From positions 124,001 through 188,000 of the forward strand of contig JAFDYX010000002.1 in assembly GCA_018267215.1 (NCBI GenBank): a stretch of 64,000 nucleotides of DNA, written 5' to 3'. The notes under the pieces are model-generated. The model was not told where the DNA came from, searched no databases, and saw only the letters and a list, made by a program, of their open reading frames with translations. This DNA comes from Bacteroidota bacterium. Lineage in GTDB: Bacteria; Bacteroidota; Bacteroidia; Cytophagales; Cyclobacteriaceae. Positions 1 through 9,220 of this stretch are shown piece by piece. Numbering within the stretch: the first letter of the stretch is position 1; each line of letters starts with the position of its first letter. The translations under genes and the position numbers were made by a program.

Positions 1-2162
1 CAAAAATCGTTCGTCACAAAATTGATCGCCCCGTTTTCCGGGGCAATGCCGGTATTGGTGAACGTATTGACCGGTAGTGTTTTAGGCGTAGTCGGTGCGG
101 ATGAGGTATAAGTCTGTGTCGTGTTGTTACACACATCCGTTGGCCCACTTGTAATACTTGGTGTATTACCCTGAATATCAGGTTGCTGGAAAATGACTAC
201 CTCTACCGGGGTACTCTCGCACGTTGAGGTGCCCGAAGCTGCCGTTTGTGTAGCCCATAGTGAATAATACGCGCCATTGGTATTATTAGTGGCAAAAGTA
301 CCTATCCCACCCCGAGCCGTGTACACATTAGCAGGAAAATTCAAGCTGTTATTTCCGTTGGGGTTAGTCATGGGCGTCAGCACGGAAGCCTGAGGATTGG
401 ATTTATACCAGTTAACCCCCGTGCGCGACCCACCAATAGAGCTGGTTGCCGTAAAATTGATGCCCCCGATGGCGTTGGCACCATCATAACACCGTGCAAG
501 TCCCACAGAAGCCAATGGCGGAGGGGCTGTAACGATCTGCACATACTGACCTGTAACCGTGCCTGTAAACTCTACCGGGTTATAACCGAGGTTATAAGGG
601 TTACAGGCATTCCAATATTGAATGGTAACATAAAATTTTTGCCCCGTAACCTGCCCCAAGGCAGACGAGGTGGTAATCAACAGGCTGGTCAGCCCCGAGG
701 CAGTAGCTGTTAAAGGGACATTTAAAGCAATTACACCATTGGCATCGGGCACACCAAGGCCACCGGCACCGGATGGCACATAGCCATTTACCGTAGCGGG
801 CACACCCGGGGTGCCGGGCGGAGGTGATGCATTGTAAGCTGCCGATATCAACGGATTGCCAACCAGCGAAGCATTCAGCGCACCGCCTGCTCCGGTTACG
901 GCAAAACCATTGACCACGATATTGGGTATGTTATTGGCAGGCACACTGGAGTTTTGTCCTCCATAAATAAAACGCACCCACCGCTGGGCACTATTGACCG
1001 GACCATTGTAAGCGCCTTGCCCGGGTACGGGCAATGTAGTGCCATTGCCCATACAGTTAAATACCGATAAATCTGTAAAGCTTACACCGACATTAGACCC
1101 CAAACACACTTGGTCGGAGGTGGGTGTAGCCGGAGGGGTGGTAGCTTGTAAGTTTAAAACACCGGGGTTTTGGTTATCCCAGTCGAAAGAAATGAACTCC
1201 TGGCTTTTTAAATTCGCTCCAAAGTTACAGCCATAATAAGCAGCGTTAAATGGATAGGTAACAGCATTGAAGTTACACAAGCCCGATCCTTTGGGGTAGA
1301 TAAAAGCATTAGTACCATCCAGTACGCCCAAACCAGCGTTGAAACTGGAACGATAGGTGAGAAACATTTCAGGATAGGGCGTGGCAGGAGGAGAATAGAT
1401 TGTTGATGTGGTTGTACCGGAATTGGCTACTGTAATACCCGAATACCAAGTGGTGCCTCCCGCATCTGAAAACCACCCTTGTAAGCCAGTAGTTGTGTTG
1501 CCCGGGTCGTTCCATTTAGTAACCAGAGTTTCGTTAGCAATAGCAAACTTAGAACTGTTGAGCCACCGCACAGAGTACCGATAAGTCCAGCGCCAAAATG
1601 AGGTGTTGACCGGAGCACACTGGATGGGTGAACTCGCATTACCATAGCTCAGAAAATTAACATCCGCACAGGTAGCGCTATAGTTGTTTTTACAGGTAAA
1701 GTTTGAAAAATTGGCGGCCGGGTTTCCGCTGCCCCCGGTAGTCAGCGTGTTTCCGGTATTAGTAAAACTAACCTTTACCACTTCACCCTTCAATACCCAC
1801 TTTGGGTGGCCTGGTATGACGGAAGCATCAAATGCCACACGTACGGTAGCAGCAGCTCCATTTACTATGGGGTAGGTAGTTACTCCCGTAAAGGGAATAG
1901 TTGCCACAATGGTAACCGGATTTCCATTGACAGTAATCGCCCATTGCCCTATCGAGGAAGTGCCCGTTAGTGTTACCGCCCCGCCCGATCCATTGTCAAA
2001 ATAAACATCTACAGATTGCTGATCAAGGGTCTCATATCTGGGCCAGTTGGGGCCACTATAGCCGGTGGCTGTTTGTCCATACAAGTGCGTACTGCCGAAG
2101 AGAAACAGGCAGGCAAAAACAAAAAACAAGACAGGTCGGTGCAGTAGGTTGGAAGAGGTCAT
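1..2162 (-). CDS. Large secreted cell-surface protein, 3' end outside window
   Basis: The reading frame is open from an ATG at 2162 down to the window edge, about 720 codons without a stop. The first 29 residues form a signal peptide (positive start, then a hydrophobic run LFFVFACLFLFG, ending near LYGQ). The rest is rich in Gly, Asn, Thr, Ser, Pro and aromatic residues, in the style of beta-sandwich surface proteins of Bacteroidota. Such proteins often carry Ig-like/PKD-like repeats and a C-terminal type IX sorting or gliding-motility domain, but that end is not visible here. I see no catalytic motif. The role as an adhesin or surface-layer protein is inference. It is divergently transcribed from pyrG. 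Confidence 0.8.
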   Translation of the reverse strand, partial: MTSSNLLHRPVLFFVFACLFLFGSTHLYGQTATGYSGPNWPRYETLDQQSVDVYFDNGSGGAVTLTGTSSIGQWAITVNGNPVTIVATIPFTGVTTYPIVNGAAATVRVAFDASVIPGHPKWVLKGEVVKVSFTNTGNTLTTGGSGNPAANFSNFTCKNNYSATCADVNFLSYGNASSPIQCAPVNTSFWRWTYRYSVRWLNSSKFAIANETLVTKWNDPGNTTTGLQGWFSDAGGTTWYSGITVANSGTTTSTIYSPPATPYPEMFLTYRSSFNAGLGVLDGTNAFIYPKGSGLCNFNAVTYPFNAAYYGCNFGANLKSQEFISFDWDNQNPGVLNLQATTPPATPTSDQVCLGSNVGVSFTDLSVFNCMGNGTTLPVPGQGAYNGPVNSAQRWVRFIYGGQNSSVPANNIPNIVVNGFAVTGAGGALNASLVGNPLISAAYNASPPPGTPGVPATVNGYVPSGAGGLGVPDANGVIALNVPLTATASGLTSLLITTSSALGQVTGQKFYVTIQYWNACNPYNLGYNPVEFTGTVTGQYVQIVTAPPPLASVGLARCYDGANAIGGINFTATSSIGGSRTGVNWYKSNPQASVLTPMTNPNGNNSLNFPANVYTARGGIGTFATNNTNGAYYSLWATQTAASGTSTCESTPVEVVIFQQPDIQGNTPSITSGPTDVCNNTTQTYTSSAPTTPKTLPVNTFTNTGIAPENGAINFVTNDF

Positions 2163-2381
2163 TCAGGTTTGGGTTCTAACCGTTTATATTCCGGCATCCG
2201 GCACGGTGTAACCGATTGGGTGCCTACAATCCTTCAAACTTATTTATTATTTTCTCAAAAAGGAAATTTTTGGTTACGATCGGCAGTCTTCGCCTATGGC
2301 TGTGTCCTCATTTTTGAGGTGCTTAATAATTGCCTGGTTAAAATAATTTTATCCCTTCGGTCGTCAACTGGCCAAATCCAC

Positions 2382-2389
2382 TACCTTTG
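2382..2389 (+). promoter_or_regulatory. Bacteroidota -7 promoter element for pyrG
   Basis: TACCTTTG matches the Bacteroidota sigma-ABfr -7 consensus TAnnTTTG exactly and ends 19 bases before the pyrG ATG. A clear TTTG -33 box is not seen at the usual spacing. The 246-base gap 2163-2408 otherwise holds only the divergent start regions of the surface-protein gene and pyrG. Confidence 0.5.
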
Positions 2390-2408
2390 CGCGCGGATTT
2401 TTTAAGCC

Positions 2409-4028
2409 ATGTCATCCGCCAAATATATATTCGTTACCGGAGGTGTTACCTCCTCGCTCGGCAAGGGCATCATCTCGGCCTCGCTGGGCAACTTGCTGCA
2501 AGCCCGTGGGTTTTCGGTTACCATCCAAAAATTTGATCCCTACATCAACATAGATCCGGGCACGCTCAACCCCTACGAACATGGCGAGTGCTACGTTACC
2601 GATGACGGGGCCGAAACCGACCTCGACTTGGGGCATTACGAGCGTTTTTTAAACGTGCGCACCAGCCAGGCCAACAATGTTACCACCGGGCGCATCTATA
2701 ATAATGTCATCACCAAAGAGCGCAAGGGCGAATACCTCGGCAAGACCGTGCAGGTAATTCCCCACATAACCGATGAAATCAAGCGCAATATTTTTTTGCT
2801 GGGCGAAACGGGGCAATACGATTTTATCATCACCGAAATAGGTGGCTCAGTGGGCGACATCGAGTCGCTTCCTTTTGTAGAGGCCGTGCGCCAAGTGCGC
2901 TGGGAGCTAGGCGCCAACAACAGCATGGTAATCCACCTCACGCTCATCCCCTACCTGAAAGCCGCCAAAGAACTGAAAACAAAACCCACGCAGCACTCTG
3001 TGAAGGAGTTGCTTTCTTACGGGATACAGCCCGATATTTTAGTTTGCCGCACGGAGCTATCCCTGTCTCTGGAAATCCGCAAGAAGCTGGCACTCTTTTG
3101 CAATGTCAACATCAATTCGGTGATCGAGGCCATTGATGCCGACACCATTTATGATGTACCCTTGCTGATGCGCAAAGAAAAATTAGACGAGCGTGTGCTG
3201 GCCAAACTGAAAATGACTTCCAAGCAGGAGCCTGAACTGGAGCAATGGAAAACATTTTTGGCCAAGTTGAAAAACCCGGTCAATGAAGTTACCATCGGCC
3301 TGGTGGGCAAATATGTTTCGTTGCCCGATGCGTATAAATCCATTGCCGAAGCATTTATCCATGCGGGCTCGCAAAACGATTGCAAAGTAAATGTGCGGTG
3401 GATATCCTCTGAAGAGATCAACCGGGAAACTTCTGCTGAAGTGCTGGCAGGCTTGGATGCCGTGTTGGTAGCGCCCGGCTTTGGTGAGCGTGGCCTCGAA
3501 GGAAAAATTGAAGCCGTACGCTACGTGCGCGAAAACAAAATCCCATTCTTGGGTATCTGCTTGGGCATGCAGATGGCTGTTATCGAGTTTGCCCGCCACG
3601 TGTTGAAATTAGATGCCAGCACCACCGAACTGCATGCCAAAACCAAGCATCCGGTGATAGACCTGATGGAAGAACAGAAAAAGATTACCGCCAAAGGCGG
3701 CACCATGCGCCTGGGCGCTTACGAATGTAAACTGAAGAAAGGATCGAAAGCACACCACGTGTACAACGAAACGCTCATCCACGAGCGGCACCGGCACCGT
3801 TACGAGTTCAATAATAAATATTTGGAGCAGATAGAAGAAGGCGGCATGAAAGCTTCGGGTATCAACCCCGACTCGGGCTTGGTGGAGATAATCGAATTAA
3901 AAGATCATCCTTGGTTTATTGGGGTACAATACCACCCCGAGCTGCGCAGCACCGTACTCAACCCGCACCCGCTGTTTGTAAAGTTTGTGGAGGCTGCCAT
4001 GGAGCACAAAAAATCAATTAACAATTAA
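2409..4028 (+). CDS. pyrG: CTP synthase
   Basis: Makes CTP from UTP, ATP and glutamine, the last step of pyrimidine nucleotide synthesis, in the cytoplasm. The 539-residue length is typical. The N-terminal synthetase domain opens with the P-loop-like [10 protein letters not shown] (about residues 11-20). The C-terminal class I glutamine amidotransferase domain has nucleophile Cys384 in GICLGMQ and the His509/Glu511 pair in YHPEL. The ATG at 2409 follows a good -7 promoter box. It is the first gene of the run pyrG-yidC-parA-parB that is common in Bacteroidota. Nothing unusual is seen. Confidence 0.98.
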   Translation: MSSAKYIFVTGGVTSSLGKGIISASLGNLLQARGFSVTIQKFDPYINIDPGTLNPYEHGECYVTDDGAETDLDLGHYERFLNVRTSQANNVTTGRIYNNVITKERKGEYLGKTVQVIPHITDEIKRNIFLLGETGQYDFIITEIGGSVGDIESLPFVEAVRQVRWELGANNSMVIHLTLIPYLKAAKELKTKPTQHSVKELLSYGIQPDILVCRTELSLSLEIRKKLALFCNVNINSVIEAIDADTIYDVPLLMRKEKLDERVLAKLKMTSKQEPELEQWKTFLAKLKNPVNEVTIGLVGKYVSLPDAYKSIAEAFIHAGSQNDCKVNVRWISSEEINRETSAEVLAGLDAVLVAPGFGERGLEGKIEAVRYVRENKIPFLGICLGMQMAVIEFARHVLKLDASTTELHAKTKHPVIDLMEEQKKITAKGGTMRLGAYECKLKKGSKAHHVYNETLIHERHRHRYEFNNKYLEQIEEGGMKASGINPDSGLVEIIELKDHPWFIGVQYHPELRSTVLNPHPLFVKFVEAAMEHKKSINN

Positions 4029-4062
4029 ACACAAATGATTATTCGCTATGCGTGAATAGCAT

Positions 4063-4100
4063 TTTCAAATTTTATCATCATCAAATTTTCAAATTGAATT
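4063..4100. repeat. AT-rich TTTTCAAATT-type repeat before yidC
   Basis: The short gap between pyrG and yidC contains two copies of the motif ATTTTCAAATT. The same motif recurs upstream of parA (6103-6114), there with an inverted partner. It looks like a member of a small intergenic repeat family. It could also lie in the yidC leader. Confidence 0.4.
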
Positions 4101-4102
4101 AA

Positions 4103-5884
4103 ATGGATCGTAACTCTGTCATCGGCCTCACGCTCATAGCTGTTCTGTTGTTTGTCTATTTTTATTTTTTCAGCCCGGCACCCGTACCCGTTGAGCCCGC
4201 CAAACAAGCCCAGCCAACAGCGGCTCTCCCAAAAGATACTGTTCTGAGTAAAGCACTTCCTGAAGTGGATACGCTTTTAGCCAAAAGCCTGGGGAGCCTC
4301 GGCACTTTTTTATCGGGGCAGGAGGCGTTTACAACAGTAGAAAACGATGTGCTGAAAGTTGTCTTCAGCAACCACGGCACAGTCAGCCGGGTAGAATTGA
4401 AAAAATTTAAAACCTATCATCAGCAGCCGCTACTGCTGGCCAATGGCAAAAACAATCAGTTCTCTCTGTTGGCCTCTTATCAAGGGAAGCCACTTGATCT
4501 GTACCAACTGCACTATCAGGCTGAAACCCAAAAGCAAGGCGACTCCACAAAAATTATTTTTTCAGCCGCACTCTCCGAAGGTTCTTACATCAAACACATT
4601 TACACACTGCCGGCAAAGGGGTATGAGATTAGCTACGCGGTAGAATCTAAAGGACTTGCGTTGAATGAAAAAGATTTGTCTTTTGCCTGGGTAGATGATG
4701 TGCCTTTGCAAGAGAAAGACATACACGACAGCCGCAACCGTACCACCGTTAATTATTACACAGCTCAAAATTCATTTAATGGATTGTCAGAAACTTCGTC
4801 TGACACCAAAACCGTGAGCGAGCCGATCAAATGGGCTGCCATCCGGCAGAAATTTTTTGTGAGCGCTATCCTTGCTAAAAGTCAGTTTGTTTCGGGAGCA
4901 TTTGCCACATTCTCCAATGCTGCCGACACCTCGATGGTAAAAAAAGCCGAAGTCAGTTTATCCATTCCGGCAGCAGCTATTTCTTCTAACCAAGCGCGGT
5001 TTACCTATTATTTCGGCCCCAACGATTACGACTTGTTGAAGTCGGTAACCGATGGTTTCTCGCGCAACGTTTACTTGGGCTGGCCTCCGGTTATCTGGGT
5101 AAACCAATATTTGGCTAGGCCTATTTTTAAATTCTTGCAGGGCTTCATCAGCAATTACGGATTGAGTATTTTCTTGCTGGTGTTGTTTATGAAGTTGTTG
5201 CTTACCCCGCTCACCTACAGTTCTATGTTGGGGCAAGCCAAAATGCGTTTGTTGAAGCCGGAGTTGGATATCATCAAAGAAAAAAATGGCGACAACATGG
5301 CGCAGGCGCAGCAAGACCAGATGAAACTCTACCAGCAGGCGGGTGTCAACCCGTTCAGCGGGTGTATCCCCATCTTGCTCCAGTTTCCCATCATCTTGTC
5401 AATGTTTTATTTGTTCCCCAATTCCATTGACTTGCGCCAGCAGCGTTTTCTGTGGGCAGACGATTTATCCACCTACGACTCCATCATTCATTTGCCGTTT
5501 CAAATTCCCTTTGGCTTTGGCGACCACGTCAGTTTGTTTTTGCTGATGATGACTGCCTCGCAGCTCATCTTCCAATGGCAAAACAACCAACTGCAGGCAG
5601 TGCAGGGTCCCATGAAAGCCATGGGCTATGTGATGCCCGTTATTTTTATGTTCGTACTCAATTCATTTTCTGCCGGACTGAACTTTTACTACTTCGTGTC
5701 TAACCTGATCACCTTTGCCCAACAGGCCGTTATCAAACGATTTGTGGACGAAGACAAGATCAAAGCCATCATGGACGAAAACCGGAAGAAGGCTGCCGCG
5801 GGCGGAGGCAAAAAATCGAAGTTCATGGCCAAGTTAGAAGAAGCGATGAAGGCCAGCGAAGCACAGCGGAAAACTAAAAAATAA
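4103..5884 (+). CDS. yidC: Membrane protein insertase YidC
   Basis: Inserts and folds inner-membrane proteins, alone or with SecYEG. The 593-residue protein has the Gram-negative YidC layout: an N-terminal membrane segment (about residues 5-24), a large periplasmic beta-domain (about 60-330), then the conserved membrane core of several segments beginning near residue 350 (NYGLSIFLLVLFMKLLLTPL), and a Lys-rich cytoplasmic tail. The core includes the phrase YQQAGVNPFSGCIPILLQ typical of the family. It lies between pyrG and parA on the same strand. A yidD partner gene is present separately at 54435. Confidence 0.97.
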   Translation: MDRNSVIGLTLIAVLLFVYFYFFSPAPVPVEPAKQAQPTAALPKDTVLSKALPEVDTLLAKSLGSLGTFLSGQEAFTTVENDVLKVVFSNHGTVSRVELKKFKTYHQQPLLLANGKNNQFSLLASYQGKPLDLYQLHYQAETQKQGDSTKIIFSAALSEGSYIKHIYTLPAKGYEISYAVESKGLALNEKDLSFAWVDDVPLQEKDIHDSRNRTTVNYYTAQNSFNGLSETSSDTKTVSEPIKWAAIRQKFFVSAILAKSQFVSGAFATFSNAADTSMVKKAEVSLSIPAAAISSNQARFTYYFGPNDYDLLKSVTDGFSRNVYLGWPPVIWVNQYLARPIFKFLQGFISNYGLSIFLLVLFMKLLLTPLTYSSMLGQAKMRLLKPELDIIKEKNGDNMAQAQQDQMKLYQQAGVNPFSGCIPILLQFPIILSMFYLFPNSIDLRQQRFLWADDLSTYDSIIHLPFQIPFGFGDHVSLFLLMMTASQLIFQWQNNQLQAVQGPMKAMGYVMPVIFMFVLNSFSAGLNFYYFVSNLITFAQQAVIKRFVDEDKIKAIMDENRKKAAAGGGKKSKFMAKLEEAMKASEAQRKTKK

Positions 5885-6004
5885 TTTCCCGTTTCAGATT
5901 TCATAATACCGGTTACAAGTTTCTGGTTAAGGGATTTGAAATTGGAAATACCCTGCTTTCAACAATCTATTGTGCATGGTCTGTTGACGATAAGTGGATA
6001 ACAT

Positions 6005-6024
6005 TGTTTCACGAACGTTCCACG
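6005..6024. promoter_or_regulatory. parS-like half-sites upstream of parA
   Basis: TGTTTCACG (6005-6013) and CGTTCCACG (6016-6024) each match the left half of the bacterial parS consensus TGTTnCACGTGnAACA, but are arranged as direct repeats (GTTTCACGAA, one base, GTTCCACGAA), not as a palindrome. They lie 16 bases before the -7 box of parA, where the -33 region should be. A role as a ParB site or for autoregulation is inference. Confidence 0.4.
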
Positions 6025-6039
6025 AAGGGTAAATAGCCT

Positions 6040-6047
6040 TATCTTTG
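6040..6047 (+). promoter_or_regulatory. -7 promoter element for parA
   Basis: TATCTTTG is an exact match to TAnnTTTG, 74 bases before the parA ATG. The expected -33 zone coincides with the parS-like half-sites at 6005-6024. Confidence 0.5.
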
Positions 6048-6053
6048 TTCGCT

Positions 6054-6114
6054 AATTTGAAAATTGATTTGCTTAGCGCATTTCCCAATCTTCAAATTGA
6101 TAAATTTTCAAATT
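6054..6114. repeat. 12-bp perfect inverted repeat in parA leader
   Basis: AATTTGAAAATT (6054-6065) and AATTTTCAAATT (6103-6114) are perfect reverse complements separated by 37 bases. They sit between the -7 box and the parA ATG, so the transcript could fold them into a stem. The motif is shared with the gap before yidC. Confidence 0.55.
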
Positions 6115-6121
6115 ATTTTTC

Positions 6122-6895
6122 ATGGGCAAAATCATTGCAATTGCAAATCAAAAAGGAGGCGTAGGCAAAACCACGACAGCCATCAATCTGGCTGCAAGCC
6201 TGGCGGTGTTGGAATATAAAATCCTGTTGGTAGATGCCGACCCGCAGGCCAACTCTACTTCGGGTTTGGGCATGAACCCCAAAGAAGTTAAAAAAAGTAT
6301 TTACGAATGTATGGTTGACGGCATCAAGCCATCGGAAGCAATCGTAAAAAATGAATTGAAGTTTTTGGATGTACTTCCTTCGCACATAGACTTAGTGGGG
6401 GCCGAAGTGGAGATGGTAAGCATCGAACACCGCGAAGAAAAAATGCGCAATGCGCTGGCCGAAGTAAAAGATCAGTACGATTTTATTTTAATTGACTGCT
6501 CGCCTTCACTGGGGCTGATCACCATCAACTCGCTCACCGCTGCCGACTCGGTCATCATTCCGGTGCAGTGCGAATATTTTGCTTTGGAAGGATTGGGCAA
6601 ATTGCTGAACACGATCAAAATCATACAAACCAGACTAAACCCCCAACTGGAAATTGAGGGCATCTTGCTGACATTATACGACTCGCGCACCTCGCTGGGC
6701 AACCAAGTGGTAGAAGAAGTGCGCACACATTTTAAAAACATTGCATTCAAAACCATTATCCCGCGCAATGTTAAGCTGAGCGAGTCGCCCAGTTTTGGCC
6801 TGCCTGTCATTGTACACGATGCCGAAAGCAAGGGAGCCATCAGTTACCTGAACCTGGCACGCGAAGTGTTAAACAAAAACGGAATGCACAAATGA
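6122..6895 (+). CDS. parA: Chromosome partitioning ATPase ParA (Soj)
   Basis: ParA-type ATPase that works with ParB and parS to segregate the chromosome origin. The 257-residue protein has the deviant Walker A motif KGGVGKTT at residues 11-18 (signature Lys11 and Lys16), then DADPQANST and DCSPSLGLIT, as in Soj/ParA. There is no N-terminal HTH, so it is the chromosomal small type. Its stop overlaps the parB start (ATGA, 6892-6895), indicating translational coupling. Confidence 0.97.
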   Translation: MGKIIAIANQKGGVGKTTTAINLAASLAVLEYKILLVDADPQANSTSGLGMNPKEVKKSIYECMVDGIKPSEAIVKNELKFLDVLPSHIDLVGAEVEMVSIEHREEKMRNALAEVKDQYDFILIDCSPSLGLITINSLTAADSVIIPVQCEYFALEGLGKLLNTIKIIQTRLNPQLEIEGILLTLYDSRTSLGNQVVEEVRTHFKNIAFKTIIPRNVKLSESPSFGLPVIVHDAESKGAISYLNLAREVLNKNGMHK

Positions 6896-7785
6896 GCCTG
6901 AAGAAAAAAGCATTGGGCCGTGGGCTGAGTGCACTGCTCAGCGACTCGGACGGAGAGAAGTCGGAAGTAGAAGTGGTGAACCCATCTCTGGCGGTACCCC
7001 ACAGCAACCTAAACGAAATTGCCATTGGAGAAATTGAAACCAATCCGTTTCAGCCGCGCCAGCATTTTGATCAGGAAGCGTTGAGCGAACTGGCCGAATC
7101 CATCAAAGTGCATGGCATCATCCAGCCGATCACGGTGCGGAAATTAGCACCCAGCCAATATCAACTTATTTCGGGCGAGCGAAGATTTCAGGCATCTAAA
7201 CTGGCGGGGTTAAAAACATTGCCTGCCTACGTGCGCACCGCCAACGACCAGCAAATGCTGGAGATGGCGCTGATAGAAAACATCCAACGCGAAAACCTGA
7301 ACCCGATAGAAATATCGTTGAGCTACCAGCGGCTCATCTCCGAATGTAACCTGAAGCAAGAAGAACTGGGCGAGCGCGTAGGCAAAAACAGAACTACCGT
7401 TACCAACTACCTGCGGCTGCTGAAATTGCCGCCCGACATCCAGATTGCCCTGCGCGACAATAAAATTTCGATGGGGCATGCACGGGCTATCATCAATGTG
7501 GAAAACCCCGACACCCAGCTTTTCATCCTCAAAAAAATAATTTCCGAAGACCTTTCGGTGCGAGCTGTAGAATCGCTTGCCCGCGAGTTGGGCTTAGAGA
7601 AAAAAGAAGCCTCCGTTCAGCCTGCCTCCAATGCCACCAAAGAAATCCACCAATTGCAAGGCCGCTTGTCTTCGCACTTTGGCACGAAAGTTACTGTAAA
7701 GAGTGACGGCAAGAAGGGCGACATCCGCATCCCCTTCCTGTCCGTGGAAGACTTGAACCGGATTTTAGAAATATTAAAAATTTAG
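6892..7785 (+). CDS. parB: Chromosome partitioning protein ParB (Spo0J)
   Basis: Binds parS DNA, spreads as a CTP-dependent clamp and activates ParA. The 297 residues contain the N-terminal ParB/Srx-like domain with GERR at 95-98 and ENIQRENLNPIE at 129-140, an HTH around 154-178 (KQEELGERVGKNRTTVTNYL), and a C-terminal dimerisation segment. It overlaps parA by 4 bases and is followed after one base by the DUF5683 gene. Confidence 0.97.
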   Translation: MSLKKKALGRGLSALLSDSDGEKSEVEVVNPSLAVPHSNLNEIAIGEIETNPFQPRQHFDQEALSELAESIKVHGIIQPITVRKLAPSQYQLISGERRFQASKLAGLKTLPAYVRTANDQQMLEMALIENIQRENLNPIEISLSYQRLISECNLKQEELGERVGKNRTTVTNYLRLLKLPPDIQIALRDNKISMGHARAIINVENPDTQLFILKKIISEDLSVRAVESLARELGLEKKEASVQPASNATKEIHQLQGRLSSHFGTKVTVKSDGKKGDIRIPFLSVEDLNRILEILKI

Positions 7786-7786
7786 C

Positions 7787-8398
7787 ATGCGCTTTGTTCT
7801 TTTTTGTTTACTCCTAAGCTGGGGGTGCATCCCCGGCTGGGGGCAAGAGACAAAAAAAGATTCTGTTATTCAATCGCGGGATTCGGTAGTGCGCGCCACC
7901 GAGTCCGACTCTGTTTTTATTAAACGTGGTAAAAAAAAGATCAGTGTGGAAGCATACACCAAGCGTTTCGATCCGCGAAAGGCATTGTTTTTTTCTGCTA
8001 TCCTTCCGGGCGCAGGCCAGGCATACAATAAAAAGTATTGGAAGATTCCATTGGTGTACGGTGGGCTCATCAGCCTGGTGGCCGTTATGAAATATTATAA
8101 CGATGGGGAGGACAGATACAAGCAGCAACTTTTTTATAACATCAATCACCCCGGCATTACGTACAACCCCATCAGTGGGGCTACCACGGCTAATTTGCGC
8201 ACGGTAGTAAATTTTGCGCAGCGGCAGCGCGATTATTTCGCTATCCTCACCGGTATGTTTTATATCCTGCAAATTGTAGATGCGCATGTAGATGCCCACC
8301 TGAAAGAGTTTGACATCAACCCCAATATGCATGTGCGTATCGAGCCCAGCATGCTGCCCACAGGTACTGCCGGGTTAGGCATTACGCTTCTATTTTAA
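7787..8398 (+). CDS. DUF5683 domain protein, membrane-associated
   Basis: A 203-residue protein with an N-terminal signal peptide (about residues 1-20, ending GWGQ), a charged linker, and the DUF5683 core from about residue 60 (RKALFFSAILPGAGQAYNKKYWKIPLVYGGL), which has hydrophobic segments likely to sit in a membrane. This gene type is regularly found between parB and dapB/lepB in Bacteroidota; its function is not known to me. Spacing of one base to parB and 11 to dapB indicates one operon. Confidence 0.85.
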   Translation: MRFVLFCLLLSWGCIPGWGQETKKDSVIQSRDSVVRATESDSVFIKRGKKKISVEAYTKRFDPRKALFFSAILPGAGQAYNKKYWKIPLVYGGLISLVAVMKYYNDGEDRYKQQLFYNINHPGITYNPISGATTANLRTVVNFAQRQRDYFAILTGMFYILQIVDAHVDAHLKEFDINPNMHVRIEPSMLPTGTAGLGITLLF

Positions 8399-8409
8399 TT
8401 TTTATTATT

Positions 8410-9114
8410 ATGAAAATCCTGTTGATCGGTTACGGTAAAATGGGCAAAGCCATAGATGCCATTGCCTCGGGGCGCGGACACGAAATCTCAAAAGCAGATA
8501 ACGAAAAGGAACTGGCTCAGTACACCGGCCAAGCCGATGTAGCGATCGAATTTTCGCAACCTGATGCTGTCGTTAAAAACCTGCAATATTGCTTCGATAA
8601 AAAAATTCCGGTGGTGTGCGGCACTACGGGCTGGCTCGAAAAAAAGCAGGAGGTAGAAGCCTTGTGCCGGCAACAGGGTGCCGCGTTTTTTTATGCCTCG
8701 AATTACAGCGTAGGGGTAAATATTTTTTTTAAAGTGAATGAGTTTTTGGCACGGCTGATGGGTACGCAAACCGGCTACGATGTGTCGGTGGACGAAACCC
8801 ACCACACCCAAAAAAAAGATACCCCCAGCGGTACGGCCATCACCTTGGCCAACGGCATCATCCAACATTATCCGTCTAAAAAAGAATGGGCATTAAACGA
8901 AACCCATCACCCTACTTCTCTCGTCATTAAGTCATTTAGAATTGACCCTGCTCCCGGCACCCATACCGTAAAATACACCAGCACGGTGGACGACATTGAA
9001 ATTACCCACACAGCCCACTCGCGCGAAGGGTTTGCCCTAGGTGCGGTGCTGGTGGCCGAGTGGCTGGCAGGCAAAAAAGGCGTGTACACCATGGACGACT
9101 TTTTAAAATTCTGA
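8410..9114 (+). CDS. dapB: 4-hydroxy-tetrahydrodipicolinate reductase
   Basis: NAD(P)H-dependent step of the diaminopimelate/lysine pathway, supplying peptidoglycan and lysine. The 234 residues start with a Rossmann motif (GYGKMG, 7-12). The catalytic segment DETHHTQKKDTPSGTA lies at about 128-143, with the His pair 131-132, Lys135/136 and TPSGT. It is shorter than the E. coli enzyme (273), as is usual in Bacteroidota. It is in the parAB-lepB run. Confidence 0.97.
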   Translation: MKILLIGYGKMGKAIDAIASGRGHEISKADNEKELAQYTGQADVAIEFSQPDAVVKNLQYCFDKKIPVVCGTTGWLEKKQEVEALCRQQGAAFFYASNYSVGVNIFFKVNEFLARLMGTQTGYDVSVDETHHTQKKDTPSGTAITLANGIIQHYPSKKEWALNETHHPTSLVIKSFRIDPAPGTHTVKYTSTVDDIEITHTAHSREGFALGAVLVAEWLAGKKGVYTMDDFLKF

Positions 9115-9220
9115 GTTTGGTATTTTTTGGTTTTCTTTGCACCGCTTAAAAAAATAAAGTTCAGCATCCTGGCACATCCACGATGTTTGAAGTTCGGATA
9201 GAAACATTGACCCTGATCGT

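Noticed and set aside
5990..6000. Single DnaA-box-like sequence (TTATCCACT on the minus strand) near parA
   Set aside because: Only one copy here and one weak copy near 15374; an origin would need a cluster and an AT-rich unwinding region beside dnaA, neither of which is seen.
7814..8332. 172-residue minus-strand frame opposite the DUF5683 gene
   Set aside because: Antisense to a gene in a conserved operon with signal peptide and domain; no independent support.
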